A DNA stretch of 39,540 nucleotides, taken from CAVVWJ01 sp965652025. Its GTDB lineage: Bacteria; Gemmatimonadota; Gemmatimonadetes; Gemmatimonadales; GWC2-71-9. Position 1 is the first letter of the stretch; every line of letters begins with the position of its first letter. The stretch spans positions 1 to 39,540 of the forward strand of contig CBFGTM010000032.1 in assembly GCA_965652025.1 (NCBI GenBank). Direction: 5' to 3'. Both the position numbers and the translations under genes were made by a program. The notes beneath the pieces were generated by a model, which had not been told where the DNA came from, made no database searches, and saw only the letters and a program-made list of their open reading frames with translations. Positions 23,301 through 31,107 of this stretch are shown here, in pieces.

Positions 23301-24351
23301 GTGCTGCTCGCCTGGTCTCGGGGGTGATCTGGCCCGCCTCGATCAATTCGTCGAGATGCTGATCGAACGTCTGGCTTCCCAGATCTTTCCTGCCTTCGGC
23401 CATTATCTGTTTGACCTGAGAAATGCGCTCCGCCTCCTTGAGGCACTCCCGAATCGCCGGCGTGGCGATCAGAACCTCGACCGCGGCAACCCGGCCATCG
23501 TCGTCCTTCTTGGGTAGCAGCTGCTGCGAGATCACCGCGCGGACCGCTTCGGAGAACCGCATCCGTCCAACGTCGCGCTCCGCCGGGGGGAGTGTCCCGA
23601 CCACCCGCTCAACCGTCGCGATGACGTCCGGGCTGGCGACCGTTCCGATGACCAGGCGACCGATCTCCGCCGCTTTCATGGAGGTGTCGATGGTCGGCGC
23701 ATCGGCCATCTCGCCCAGGATCACGACGTCAGGGTCCTGCCGGAGCGCGGCGCGAAGACCGATGGCCAGGCTGTCGGTATCCACTCCGACCTCGCGCTGG
23801 GTGATCGAGCAGCTCAGGTCCCGATGCAGGTATTCAATCGGGTTCTCGATGGTGACGACATGCTTGTGCAGGGTACGGTTGATGTGGTGCACCATAGCGG
23901 CCACGGTCGAGCTCTTTCCGCTTCCGCTGGCGCCGCTCACCAGAACCAGCCCCCGCTCCGATTCAGCGATCTGCTTCAGAACGTCGGGAAGGCCCAGCGA
24001 CTCGATGGTGGGCACGGCAAAGGGAATTACCCGCATCACGATCATGAAGGAGGAGCGCTGGCGCAGGACGTTGACCCGGAAACGCCCGACACCCGGCATG
24101 CCCCAGGAACAATCGAAGTCCCGCAGCCGGTCGATCCGGGCACGGTCTTCCTCACTGCTTATGAGCTTGAGGGCGATGGACTTGGTCTGATCGGGGGTGA
24201 GCCGCTGCTTGGTGAGTGGAACCAGCTTGCCGTTGATCCGGGCGCGAAAGACGTCCCCGGCCTTGATGTGGAGGTCCGAGGCGCCGCGTTCAACCGCCGC
24301 TTTGATGATCTTTTCCAACCCGACCGCCACAGTAGAGGAGTCTTTGGCCAC
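23242..24351 (-). CDS. PilT/PilU-like type IV pilus ATPase with degenerate His box
   Basis: A 369-aa secretion-ATPase-superfamily protein closest to pilus retraction motors. Residues 1-110 are the N-terminal PAS-like domain (ASDLHIKAGDVFRARING). The ATPase core has Walker A SGASGSGKSST (139-149), an Asp-box-like IENPIEYLH with Asn replacing the second acidic residue, VDTDSLAIGLRAALRQDP, and Walker B with Glu214 (GEM). The His box, normally TLHT, is TVAS (237-240), and the C-terminal AIRNLIRE motif is AIRECLKE. It begins with GTG 24351, 4 nt after the trpS stop, and overlaps the M28 gene. The changes suggest an accessory PilU-like or regulatory paralogue. Confidence 0.9.
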   Translation of the reverse strand: MAKDSSTVAVGLEKIIKAAVERGASDLHIKAGDVFRARINGKLVPLTKQRLTPDQTKSIALKLISSEEDRARIDRLRDFDCSWGMPGVGRFRVNVLRQRSSFMIVMRVIPFAVPTIESLGLPDVLKQIAESERGLVLVSGASGSGKSSTVAAMVHHINRTLHKHVVTIENPIEYLHRDLSCSITQREVGVDTDSLAIGLRAALRQDPDVVILGEMADAPTIDTSMKAAEIGRLVIGTVASPDVIATVERVVGTLPPAERDVGRMRFSEAVRAVISQQLLPKKDDDGRVAAVEVLIATPAIRECLKEAERISQVKQIMAEGRKDLGSQTFDQHLDELIEAGQITPETRRAALATAGNAFPAPRRKRAASS

Positions 24352-24355
24352 GGTA

Positions 24356-25384
24356 TCAGGTATCCAGCTCGCGTTGGGCCCGGCCAGACAGCGCGGGTGC
24401 AGGGGCGAGCAGACCCATACGATTCCGCACTTCGCGGATGGTCTCGGCGGCCATCCGCCGGGCCTTGGATGACCCGTCCGCCAGGATCTCGTCCACCCGC
24501 TCGGACTGTTCCTGGAGCTCCAGGGCCCGCTCTCTGATGGGCTTGAGTGCGGCGATCATATTATCGGCCAATACCCTCTTACAGTCGAGGCAACCCCACT
24601 TGGCCCCGCGGCAGTTCTCCGCCACCAGGGCGACCGTTTCCGGGGGGGAGAAGTACTGATGCAAGTGAAAAATATTGCAGACCTCCGGGTTGCCGGGATC
24701 GTACCGGGTTACGCGGGCCGGATCGGTTTTCGCCGGCCTGAGCTTCTGCCAGATCTCTTCGGGGGTATCCAGCAGGCCGATGGTGTTGCCCAGGCTCTTG
24801 GACATTTTGGCCTGGCCGTCCAGACCGGTGATTCGCTTGGCCTCGCTCAAGATGGGCTGCGGCTCGGGAAAGTACGCCTCACCCCGCCCGAACTCTGCGT
24901 TCCATTTCCGGGCAACCTCGCGGGTGAGCTCCAGGTGCTGGATCTGGTCCTCTCCCACAGGAACCAGGTCCGCCCGGTACAGCAGGATGTCCGCCGCCAT
25001 GAGAATCGGATAGTTCAGCAGCCCAGCCGGGACACTCTCGAACCGCTGCGCCTTATCTTTGAACTGCGTCATCCGCTCGAGCTCGCCGAGCGGGGTCACC
25101 GTATTCAACAGCCACTGCAGCTCGGTATGCTGGGGCACGTGAGACTGAACGAACAGTGTGGCCTGATCGGGATCGATCCCGGCGGCGAGCAGCCCGACCG
25201 CCATCTCCCGAGTGCGCTGTGCCAGTGACTCGTGGTCGTACTTGCCCGTGATGGCGTGAAGGTCCACCACACAAATGAGCGACTCGTAGCTGCGCTGGAG
25301 ATTGACCCAGTTCTGTACTGCCCCGAGCCAGTTGCCGATGTGTAGCTCGCCCGAGGGTTGAATTCCGGAGAATATGCGCGGCAT
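24356..25384 (-). CDS. trpS: Tryptophanyl-tRNA synthetase
   Basis: A 342-aa class I synthetase. The HIGH-type motif is GELHIGNWLGAV near residue 13 and the KMSKS loop is AKMSKSLGNT near 190. Other family segments are FSGIQPSGE at the N-terminus, VPVGEDQIQHLELTRE and the mid-region DPGNPEVCNIFHLHQYF. Two cysteine pairs flank the C-terminal helical part (CRGAKWGCLDC). ATG 25384 lies 39 bp from the likely start of the divergent IMPase gene. The downstream PilT-like gene starts 4 nt after its stop. Confidence 0.97.
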   Translation of the reverse strand: MPRIFSGIQPSGELHIGNWLGAVQNWVNLQRSYESLICVVDLHAITGKYDHESLAQRTREMAVGLLAAGIDPDQATLFVQSHVPQHTELQWLLNTVTPLGELERMTQFKDKAQRFESVPAGLLNYPILMAADILLYRADLVPVGEDQIQHLELTREVARKWNAEFGRGEAYFPEPQPILSEAKRITGLDGQAKMSKSLGNTIGLLDTPEEIWQKLRPAKTDPARVTRYDPGNPEVCNIFHLHQYFSPPETVALVAENCRGAKWGCLDCKRVLADNMIAALKPIRERALELQEQSERVDEILADGSSKARRMAAETIREVRNRMGLLAPAPALSGRAQRELDT

Positions 25385-25423
25385 GGGGGCAACTTACCCT
25401 TCCTGGGGTGGGCAGACAATCCA

Positions 25424-26233
25424 GTGTCTTCCTTAGACTTACTCGCTCGGGCCCGGCTCGCGGCCGAGGCAGCAGGGAGCTATCTCCGAAGCGTTCAGCG
25501 GCCGGGCGGTCCGGCCGGCTGGTCGCTCAAAGGCAGTCGGGACTTCGTCACCGAGGTTGACCGCCAGGCGGAGCGAATCATTGCCGACCTGCTTCACCAA
25601 GGCGGCGCAGGAGGCTACATCGTCGGGGAGGAGCTGAGTCCCGACCTGATCACGGAGGGACTGGTCTGGATCGTGGATCCTCTGGATGGAACCACCAACT
25701 TCCTCCACGACTATCCTTGTTATGCCGTGTCCATCGCCGCGGCGATCGACGGCGTCATGGAAGCGGCCATCGTCCACCACGTCCCCCGGAACGAGACCTA
25801 TTCGGCGGTCCGCGGCGGAGGCGCCTGGCTGGGCGATCGCAGGATTCAGGTGTCGGCGATCGAGGATCCGGAGTATGCGTTGGTGGCGACCGGATTTCCC
25901 TTTCGGGATCTGTCCCAGCTCGACATATACCAGAGACAGTTTGGTGCAGTGGCCGCCGGCACCAGTGGTATTCGGCGGCCAGGTGCGGCCGCGCTGGACC
26001 TGGCGGACGTGGCAGCCGGTAGGTTCGAGGGATTCTGGGAGCTGCAGCTCTCGGCCTGGGACATCGCCGCCGGGATGCTCCTCATCCGGGAGGCTGGTGG
26101 CCTGGTCACTGACTTTGGCGGCCGCGACCTCGGGATCGAGCACGGCGGTGTCGTCGCCGGGAACCCCGCAATCCATGAGTGGCTGCTGAAGACCCTGAGC
26201 ACGGGTGCTGAATGGACGATCTCGACACGCTGA
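25424..26233 (+). CDS. Inositol monophosphatase family enzyme
   Basis: A 269-aa lithium-sensitive phosphatase-fold protein that removes phosphate from inositol monophosphate or similar small sugars and histidinol phosphate. Motifs are DFVTEVDRQAE, VGEELS (metal-binding Glu), VDPLDGTTNFLH, GGAWLGDR and WDIAAG. I chose GTG 25424, since a TTG at 25358 would lie within trpS and add non-family sequence; the ribosome site is weak either way. Its last 22 nt overlap the cyclodeaminase-family gene, so the two are co-translated. Substrate is unresolved between inositol phosphatase, histidinol phosphatase and FBPase-like functions. Confidence 0.9.
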   Translation: MSSLDLLARARLAAEAAGSYLRSVQRPGGPAGWSLKGSRDFVTEVDRQAERIIADLLHQGGAGGYIVGEELSPDLITEGLVWIVDPLDGTTNFLHDYPCYAVSIAAAIDGVMEAAIVHHVPRNETYSAVRGGGAWLGDRRIQVSAIEDPEYALVATGFPFRDLSQLDIYQRQFGAVAAGTSGIRRPGAAALDLADVAAGRFEGFWELQLSAWDIAAGMLLIREAGGLVTDFGGRDLGIEHGGVVAGNPAIHEWLLKTLSTGAEWTISTR

Positions 26234-26856
26234 CCGGAGACAGCACCGTCCATGAATGGTCGGATGCGGTCGCAGCGGCCACAGCCACACCTGCCGGCGG
26301 CGCGGTAGCCGCACTGGGATCGGCCCTGGCGGCGGCTCTGGTAGCCATGGTTGCCGGTTTAACCATGCGGCGCGAGAAGTACGCGGCCGTGCATAGCTAT
26401 GCCGAGGAGACGTTGCTTCGCGCGGAGATGCTTCGAACAGAGCTCCTCGACCTGGCCCGGCAGGACGCGGTGGTGATCGCCGAATACATGGATGCCCTCA
26501 GGTTGCCCCAGGAATCGGAGTTTGAGCGAACCGCGCGCGATGCGGCCCGGCGAGCGGCCCTGCTCGAAGCCGCGCGGGTACAGCTCGAGCTGCTGGATCA
26601 GGCCGCGGAGGTAGCGAGTCTCGCCGAGGCAATGACCGGCTCGGGAGTGGCCACCGCGATCGGCGACGCAGCCACCGCCAGTTTCCTGGCTGCCGCCGCT
26701 TGCCGCAGCGCCTACTGGAGCATTCGGGGCAATCTCAAGCTGATCGGACGTCCTGAAGAGACCCGGCCCCTGGTTGAGTCCGCGGTCGTCACCCTCGATC
26801 GAGTGGAGGCCTCTGAGATTCGGGTCCGGCAGCTCTTGGACGAGCGGGTAGGTTAG
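26212..26856 (+). CDS. Formiminotransferase-cyclodeaminase / methenyl-THF cyclohydrolase family protein
   Basis: A 214-aa all-helical protein matching the cyclodeaminase (FTCD C-terminal) family, whose members hydrolyse or deaminate folate one-carbon derivatives. The family signature is TPAGGAVAALGSALAAALVAMVAGLT-like near residues 25-50, here without the Pro-Gly-Gly-Gly of the canonical TPAPGGGS. Helices with RREKYAA and LEAARVQLELLDQAAEV follow, then a Gly-Ala-Ser-rich helix with GSGVATAIGDAATASFLAAAA. It starts at ATG 26212, within the end of the IMPase gene, and converges with map. The altered glycine loop leaves actual activity open. Confidence 0.85.
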   Translation: MDDLDTLTGDSTVHEWSDAVAAATATPAGGAVAALGSALAAALVAMVAGLTMRREKYAAVHSYAEETLLRAEMLRTELLDLARQDAVVIAEYMDALRLPQESEFERTARDAARRAALLEAARVQLELLDQAAEVASLAEAMTGSGVATAIGDAATASFLAAAACRSAYWSIRGNLKLIGRPEETRPLVESAVVTLDRVEASEIRVRQLLDERVG

Positions 26857-26865
26857 ACGGACCGG

Positions 26866-27621
26866 TCAGGAGCTGGTGGTAAGAATTCGCGGTCCGTTGG
26901 CGGTGATCACTACGGTGTGCTCGAAGTGAGCGGAGAGGCTGCCGTCGGCAGTGACCACGGTCCACTTGTCGGCCAGCGTCTTGGTAACCGGACTGCCAAC
27001 GGTGATCATGGGCTCGATGGCCAGGGTCATCCCCTCGAGTAGGCGAGGGCCCCGTTTGGGCGCGCCGTAGTTGGGAACCTGAGGCTCCTCGTGGAACCGG
27101 GTTCCGATGCCATGGCCCACCAGTTCCCGAACCACCCCGTATCCCGCCGCTTCAGCCACTTGCTGCACTGCGTGCCCAATGTCTCCGACGTGATTGCCCA
27201 GGCGGGCCTGGGCGATCCCGGCCGCCAGGCACTCCTGGGTCACCTTGAGGAGTCGCTCGGTTTCCGCCGTGACTTGGCCCACCGCCAGCGTGGTGGCCGA
27301 ATCGGCGTGCAGCCCTTCCACCTGGACGCCCACGTCGACGCTTACGATGCTTCCCTGCTCCAGCACTCGCCGGGGTGAAGGAATTCCGTGCACGATTTCC
27401 TCGTCGATCGAGGTGCACAAGGTTTTCGGAAAGCCGTACAGCCCCTTGAAGGAGGGAACCGCTCCCGGGTGGCTGCGGATGAACCGCTCGGCCTCGGCGT
27501 CCAAGTCCTCGGTGCTCATTCCGGGACGGAGGATCTCGCGCATGCGTGCCAGCGTCCCGGCCACGATGCGCCCTGCCCGGCTCATGATATCGATTTCCCG
27601 AGGAGACTTGAGCGTCACCAT
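26866..27621 (-). CDS. map: Methionine aminopeptidase, type I
   Basis: A 251-aa cobalt/iron-type metalloaminopeptidase that removes the initiator Met from nascent proteins. Family segments are MVTLKSPREIDIMSRAGRIVA at the start, SIDEEIVHGIPS, VSVDVGVQVEGLHADSATT (two Asp ligands), RELVGHGIGTRFHEEPQVPNYG (His ligand) and LAIEPM, with FEHTVVIT (Glu ligand) at the end. The length is normal for type I without the N-terminal zinc-finger extension. Start ATG 27621 is one base after the adk stop (TAACATG). It is the last gene of the ribosomal operon and converges with the plus-strand gene ending at 26856. Confidence 0.97.
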   Translation of the reverse strand: MVTLKSPREIDIMSRAGRIVAGTLARMREILRPGMSTEDLDAEAERFIRSHPGAVPSFKGLYGFPKTLCTSIDEEIVHGIPSPRRVLEQGSIVSVDVGVQVEGLHADSATTLAVGQVTAETERLLKVTQECLAAGIAQARLGNHVGDIGHAVQQVAEAAGYGVVRELVGHGIGTRFHEEPQVPNYGAPKRGPRLLEGMTLAIEPMITVGSPVTKTLADKWTVVTADGSLSAHFEHTVVITANGPRILTTSS

Positions 27622-27622
27622 G

Positions 27623-28186
27623 TTAGCGCTCGAGGGCCTTCCGGACCCGTCCGGCGATGTCCTCCACTGAGCCGATGGCCGGAATGCGCCGCAGCAGGTT
27701 GCGTTTGGCATACCAGTCCAGAACCGGGGCGGTCTGTTGCCGGTAGGCGGCGAGGCGGGTGGCGACTGCAGCCGGATCATCATCGGCCCGCTGTTCGAGA
27801 GTGCGCCGTTTAGCCAGGCGAGCCAGGATCTCTTCGTCTGACACATCGAAGAAGAGCACCGCATCCATCCGGCGGCCGCGCTCGCCCAGCAGCCGGTCGA
27901 CTCCCTCGGCTTGGGGGACAGTTCGCACCACCCCGTCGAAGATCACGCCGTTAGCGGCTTCGGAACGCGCCAACTGTTCCCGAACGATACCCATGATGAT
28001 GTCATCGCTGACAAGATGACCCGCTTCTATCACGGCCTTGGCCCGTAGGCCAAGCGGCGTCCCTTGCTTGACCGCATCCCGGAGCAGGTCGCCGGTGGCG
28101 AACTTGGGCAGGCTGCGCTCCCCCGAGAGGATCGCACCCTGGGTTCCCTTCCCCGCGCCTGGGGGCCCCATCAGTAGAATATCCAT
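27623..28186 (-). CDS. adk: Adenylate kinase, short form
   Basis: A 187-aa nucleoside monophosphate kinase balancing ATP/ADP/AMP. The P-loop is GPPGAGKGT (7-15). The AMP-binding region includes FATGDLLRDAV. The LID is the short form without zinc cysteines (KRRTLEQRADDDP). The usually conserved DGFPRT is DGVVRT (84-89), which loses the Phe-Pro that normally precedes the essential Arg; Arg88 is kept. It follows secY across a 93-nt interval with a long hairpin. The next gene, map, is one base away. Confidence 0.95.
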   Translation of the reverse strand: MDILLMGPPGAGKGTQGAILSGERSLPKFATGDLLRDAVKQGTPLGLRAKAVIEAGHLVSDDIIMGIVREQLARSEAANGVIFDGVVRTVPQAEGVDRLLGERGRRMDAVLFFDVSDEEILARLAKRRTLEQRADDDPAAVATRLAAYRQQTAPVLDWYAKRNLLRRIPAIGSVEDIAGRVRKALER

Positions 28187-28212
28187 GCCGTTGCTCGGTG
28201 GCGGAAAAAGTA

Positions 28213-28264
28213 AAGAGTGAAAAGTGAAAGAGGTGGTGCCCCAGACCTTTCACTCTTCACTCTT
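28213..28264. repeat. Long imperfect hairpin of 7-nt units between secY and adk
   Basis: Arms 28213-28230 and 28247-28264 are inverted repeats of 18 nt with one mismatch, enclosing 16 nt. Each arm repeats with a period of 7 (AGTGAAA AGTGAAA; TCACTCT TCACTCT). On the minus strand the hairpin is followed by TACTTTTT and is preceded by an A-run, so it may act as a leaky terminator or processing site between secY and adk. Confidence 0.8.
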
Positions 28265-28279
28265 CGCTTTTTTGAGTCG

Positions 28280-29590
28280 TTACATGTATCGCTGCTGTCG
28301 GCCCCGAAACTTGACCCGGCCGGTCTTCATGAATCCGTCGTATTTCCTGAGGGTCCGATGCTGCTCCACCTGGGCAATCGTGTCCAGCAGAACCCCGACC
28401 ACGATCAGTACCGACGTGCCGCCGAACTGGGACTGCACTCCCACCCACTTCGAGACCAGGATCGGCACGAGCGCGATGAAAGCCAGGAAGAGGCCGCCGG
28501 GCAGCGTCACCCGGGCCAGCACCGAGTCGATGTAGTCGGCCGTGCTGGCTCCGGGCTTCACACCGGGAATGAACGCGCCCTGCTTCTTCAGGTTCTCCGC
28601 CAGGTCCACCGAGTTGAAAATGATCGAGGTGTAGAAGTAGCTAAAGATCAGAATCAGCACGGAGAACGTGAGATCGTATGGCAGATCCCCCGGATTGAAG
28701 AAGCTTGCGATTTCCGTCAGGATCGGGTTCTTGGTGAAGCTCGCCAGGGTGCCGGGGACGATGATGATCGTCTGGGCAAAGATGATTGGCATTACGCCCG
28801 CGGTGATCAGCCGGATCGGAATGAAGGTCTTCTGACCTTCCCTGATGCGGCCCCGCCCCATGACCTTGCGCGGAATCTGAATCGGAATTCGCCGCGCCGC
28901 GATGGTCATGGCCACCACCGCCGCAACCACGCCCACCAGGATGGCCAGGAAGACCACCGCTCCGATCGGCGTGACCACGTTGCCCCGGATGAACTGGAGC
29001 AACTGCAGTGTCCCCGGCCAGAGCCGCTCCAGGATGGAGAACGTGATGAGCAGGCTCATCCCGTTGCCTATTCCGCGCTCGGTGATCTGTTCACCCAGCC
29101 ACATGACGAAGATGGCGCCGGTGGTGAGTGTCACCACCATGATCAGTCGGGACCAGAAACCGGGTGCGGGGACCGCGCCGGGAATGGACTCGGTAAACAG
29201 GGCGAAGGTGTAGGCCTGGGACAGCGAAATGAACACGGTGAGATACCGGGTCCATTGGGTGATCTTCTTCTTGCCCTCCTCGTCCTTCTGCATCTTGCCG
29301 ATGGACGGGGCCACACCTCCGGCCAGCTGGAAGATGATCGAGGCCGAGATGTAGGGCATGATCCCGAGGGCAAACACTGTTGCCCGGGAGAGTCCGCCCC
29401 CCAGTGCGTCGTACAGCCCGAAGAATCCCGCGGCGGCCGAGTTGCGGATGAAGTCTGCCAGGGCCGCGACATTCACCCCTGGCGCGGCGATGTGGGCGCC
29501 AACCCGGTAGATGACGAGAGCGAGCAGGGTGAAGAGGAGCTTCCGCTTCAGCTCCTCGTCCATGGCCAGGTTGGGACGGACTGAGGTCAT
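28280..29590 (-). CDS. secY: Preprotein translocase subunit SecY
   Basis: The 436-aa core channel of the Sec translocon, with ten predicted membrane helices. Family segments are GVNVAALADF, SRATVFALGIMPYISASIIFQL, KDEEGKKKITQWTRYLT, ERGIGNGMSLLI, LPGGLFLAFIALVP and the C-terminal GTSVLIVVGVLLDTI. ATG 29590 overlaps the L15 stop as TAATG. It is in its usual place at the end of the spc cluster. Its downstream neighbour adk is separated by the hairpin interval. Confidence 0.97.
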   Translation of the reverse strand: MTSVRPNLAMDEELKRKLLFTLLALVIYRVGAHIAAPGVNVAALADFIRNSAAAGFFGLYDALGGGLSRATVFALGIMPYISASIIFQLAGGVAPSIGKMQKDEEGKKKITQWTRYLTVFISLSQAYTFALFTESIPGAVPAPGFWSRLIMVVTLTTGAIFVMWLGEQITERGIGNGMSLLITFSILERLWPGTLQLLQFIRGNVVTPIGAVVFLAILVGVVAAVVAMTIAARRIPIQIPRKVMGRGRIREGQKTFIPIRLITAGVMPIIFAQTIIIVPGTLASFTKNPILTEIASFFNPGDLPYDLTFSVLILIFSYFYTSIIFNSVDLAENLKKQGAFIPGVKPGASTADYIDSVLARVTLPGGLFLAFIALVPILVSKWVGVQSQFGGTSVLIVVGVLLDTIAQVEQHRTLRKYDGFMKTGRVKFRGRQQRYM

Positions 29591-30141
29591 TACCCCTCGA
29601 TCTTACCGCCGGCCGCCTCGATCTTTGCGCGCGCCGGCGCGGAAAGGGCCACGCCGCGGACGGTGTACGCCCGGTCGGCGTCTCCAGTGCCCAGCAGCTT
29701 TACCGGCGAGTCCGGCTTCCCGATGAGGCCGGCTGAGTACAACGTCTCAGGGCTCACCTCCGCTGCAGTCACCTTCTTGAGATCCAGCAGGTTCACCACT
29801 TGAGCCGGCGTTCGGAATGGGTTGGTGAAGCCTCGCTTGGGTAGGCGGCGGTACATCGGCATCTGCCCGCCTTCGAATCCGGGATTCGTCGCTCCGCCGG
29901 TTCTGGCCTTGTGGCCCTTGTGGCCCTTGCCGGAGGTCTTCCCCAGACCGGACCCCGGCCCCCGCCCTACCCGTTTGCGAGCCTGGGTAGAGCCCTCGGC
30001 CGGCGACAGGGTGGAGAGGGTCAACCGCCGCTCCTGAGGCGCTGCAGTCTGCGCTGAACGCCGGCCCGCAGTCACCCGCTTGGCTGCCCCGCCGCCCCGC
30101 CGCCCTGTCGTCCCGCTTTTCACACTCTTCTTCTCCGCCAT
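29590..30141 (-). CDS. rplO: 50S ribosomal protein L15 (uL15) with basic N-terminal extension
   Basis: A 183-aa large-subunit protein. The family core starts at about residue 40 (LSTLSPAEGSTQARKRVGRGPGSG) and has GKTSGKGHKG, ARTGGATNPGFEGGQMPMYRRLPKRGF and the C-terminal GVALSAPARAKIEAAGG. The first ~37 residues (MAEKKSVKSGTTGRRGGGAAK and on) are extra compared with common bacterial L15, basic and low complexity. No start codon nearer the core has better support. ATG 30141 overlaps the L30 stop by one base (TGATG). Confidence 0.95.
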   Translation of the reverse strand: MAEKKSVKSGTTGRRGGGAAKRVTAGRRSAQTAAPQERRLTLSTLSPAEGSTQARKRVGRGPGSGLGKTSGKGHKGHKARTGGATNPGFEGGQMPMYRRLPKRGFTNPFRTPAQVVNLLDLKKVTAAEVSPETLYSAGLIGKPDSPVKLLGTGDADRAYTVRGVALSAPARAKIEAAGGKIEG

Positions 30142-30401
30142 CAGCTCTCCTGCGCCGGTGTCACCTCGACGAGATGACGCACCTTGGTCAACATCCCCCG
30201 AACGGACGAGGTATTGGGCAGCCGCACCGTCTGCTGATGATGCCGGAGCCCCAGCGCCCGCAAGGTGCGCCGCATCGTCTCGGGATGACCGATCTCCGAT
30301 CGGATCTGCTTCACCGCGAGCGCGCTCGCGGCCTCTTCGCTGGGTACCACGGCGGCGTGATGCGCCGGACCCTGACGACCTACCGCCGGATTACGCCCCA
30401 T
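30141..30401 (-). CDS. rpmD: 50S ribosomal protein L30 (uL30)
   Basis: An 86-aa protein whose C-terminal 58 residues match L30 (AVKQIRSEIGHPETMRRTLRALGL, TSSVRGMLTKVRHLVEV). The first ~27 residues (MGRNPAVGRQGPAHHAAVVP) are not typical and look unstructured. Start ATG 30401 lies one base after the S5 stop. An ORF start at 30431 would overlap rpsE and is not preferred. Confidence 0.93.
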   Translation of the reverse strand: MGRNPAVGRQGPAHHAAVVPSEEAASALAVKQIRSEIGHPETMRRTLRALGLRHHQQTVRLPNTSSVRGMLTKVRHLVEVTPAQES

Positions 30402-30402
30402 G

Positions 30403-31107
30403 TCAGCCCTCCTGCCTCGGCTTGTAGGCAATCTGATCCGGTTCTACCCCCCGCTCCCTGGCAACCTGGCGGGCCGAAACTAGCGTGCCGAGACCGTGCA
30501 TCGTCGCCCGTACCATGTTGTGCGGATTGGTCGATCCCAGACTCTTGGTCAGGATGTCGGTGATGCCGGCGCATTCCAGCACCGCCCGCACCGGCCCTCC
30601 GGCGATCACACCGGTACCCGTTGCGGCCGGCTTGAGCAGTACTCGTCCTGCCCCATGCTCGCCGACAACTTCGTGCGGAATCGTTGACCCGGTGCGGGGC
30701 AGCTCGATCATGGAGCGCTTGGCCGCATCGACGGCCTTGCGGACGGCCTCCGACACCTCGTTTGCCTTACCGGTTGCGATGCCCACCTTGCCCTTTCCGT
30801 CGCCTACGGCCACCAGGGCATTGAAGGAGAAGCGCCGGCCACCCTTGACCACTTTGGCCACCCGGTTGATGGCGATGACGTTCTCCACGTGATCGCTGGT
30901 CCGCTCGCGGTCGCCCCGGTCCCGCCGGGCTCCGCCGCGTCCCCCGCGATCACCCCGTTCGCCCCCCCGTCCACCACGGCCTCGTGGACGGTCGGACCCT
31001 GCGGGTCGCTCGGCTGCTGCCGGGCTTTCGGCAGGCGCATCTACCGCCGGCGCACCCTCCAGGGATGTGCCCTCGAGCTCCGGCGCCCCTGTCGTCTCCT
31101 CTGCCAT
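30403..31107 (-). CDS. rpsE: 30S ribosomal protein S5 (uS5) with long RGG-rich N-terminus
   Basis: A 234-aa small-subunit protein. The S5 core runs from about residue 70 (HVENVIAINRVAKVVKGGRRFSFNALV) through AVGDGKGKVGIATGKANEV and TGVIAGGPVRAVLECAGITDI. Before it lies about 68 residues of acidic then RGG/RDRG-rich low complexity (GRGGRGGERGDRGG), which is unusual and probably disordered and RNA-binding. ATG 31107 directly abuts the L18 stop. Confidence 0.96.
   Translation of the reverse strand: MAEETTGAPELEGTSLEGAPAVDAPAESPAAAERPAGSDRPRGRGGRGGERGDRGGRGGARRDRGDRERTSDHVENVIAINRVAKVVKGGRRFSFNALVAVGDGKGKVGIATGKANEVSEAVRKAVDAAKRSMIELPRTGSTIPHEVVGEHGAGRVLLKPAATGTGVIAGGPVRAVLECAGITDILTKSLGSTNPHNMVRATMHGLGTLVSARQVARERGVEPDQIAYKPRQEG

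Noticed and set aside
26857..26897. ACGGACCG / CGGTCCGT inverted repeat at the map/cyclodeaminase junction
   Set aside because: The loop is 25 nt and no T-run follows on either strand; perhaps chance.
27622..27864. Longer start for map
   Set aside because: It lies within adk in another frame; the family start at MVTLKSPREID follows the adk stop by one base.
28217..29584. A 455-codon open frame antisense to secY
   Set aside because: Its translation is rich in His/Gln/Arg/Asp with no domain pattern, and it mirrors an intact secY. It is a frame shadow of GC-rich code.
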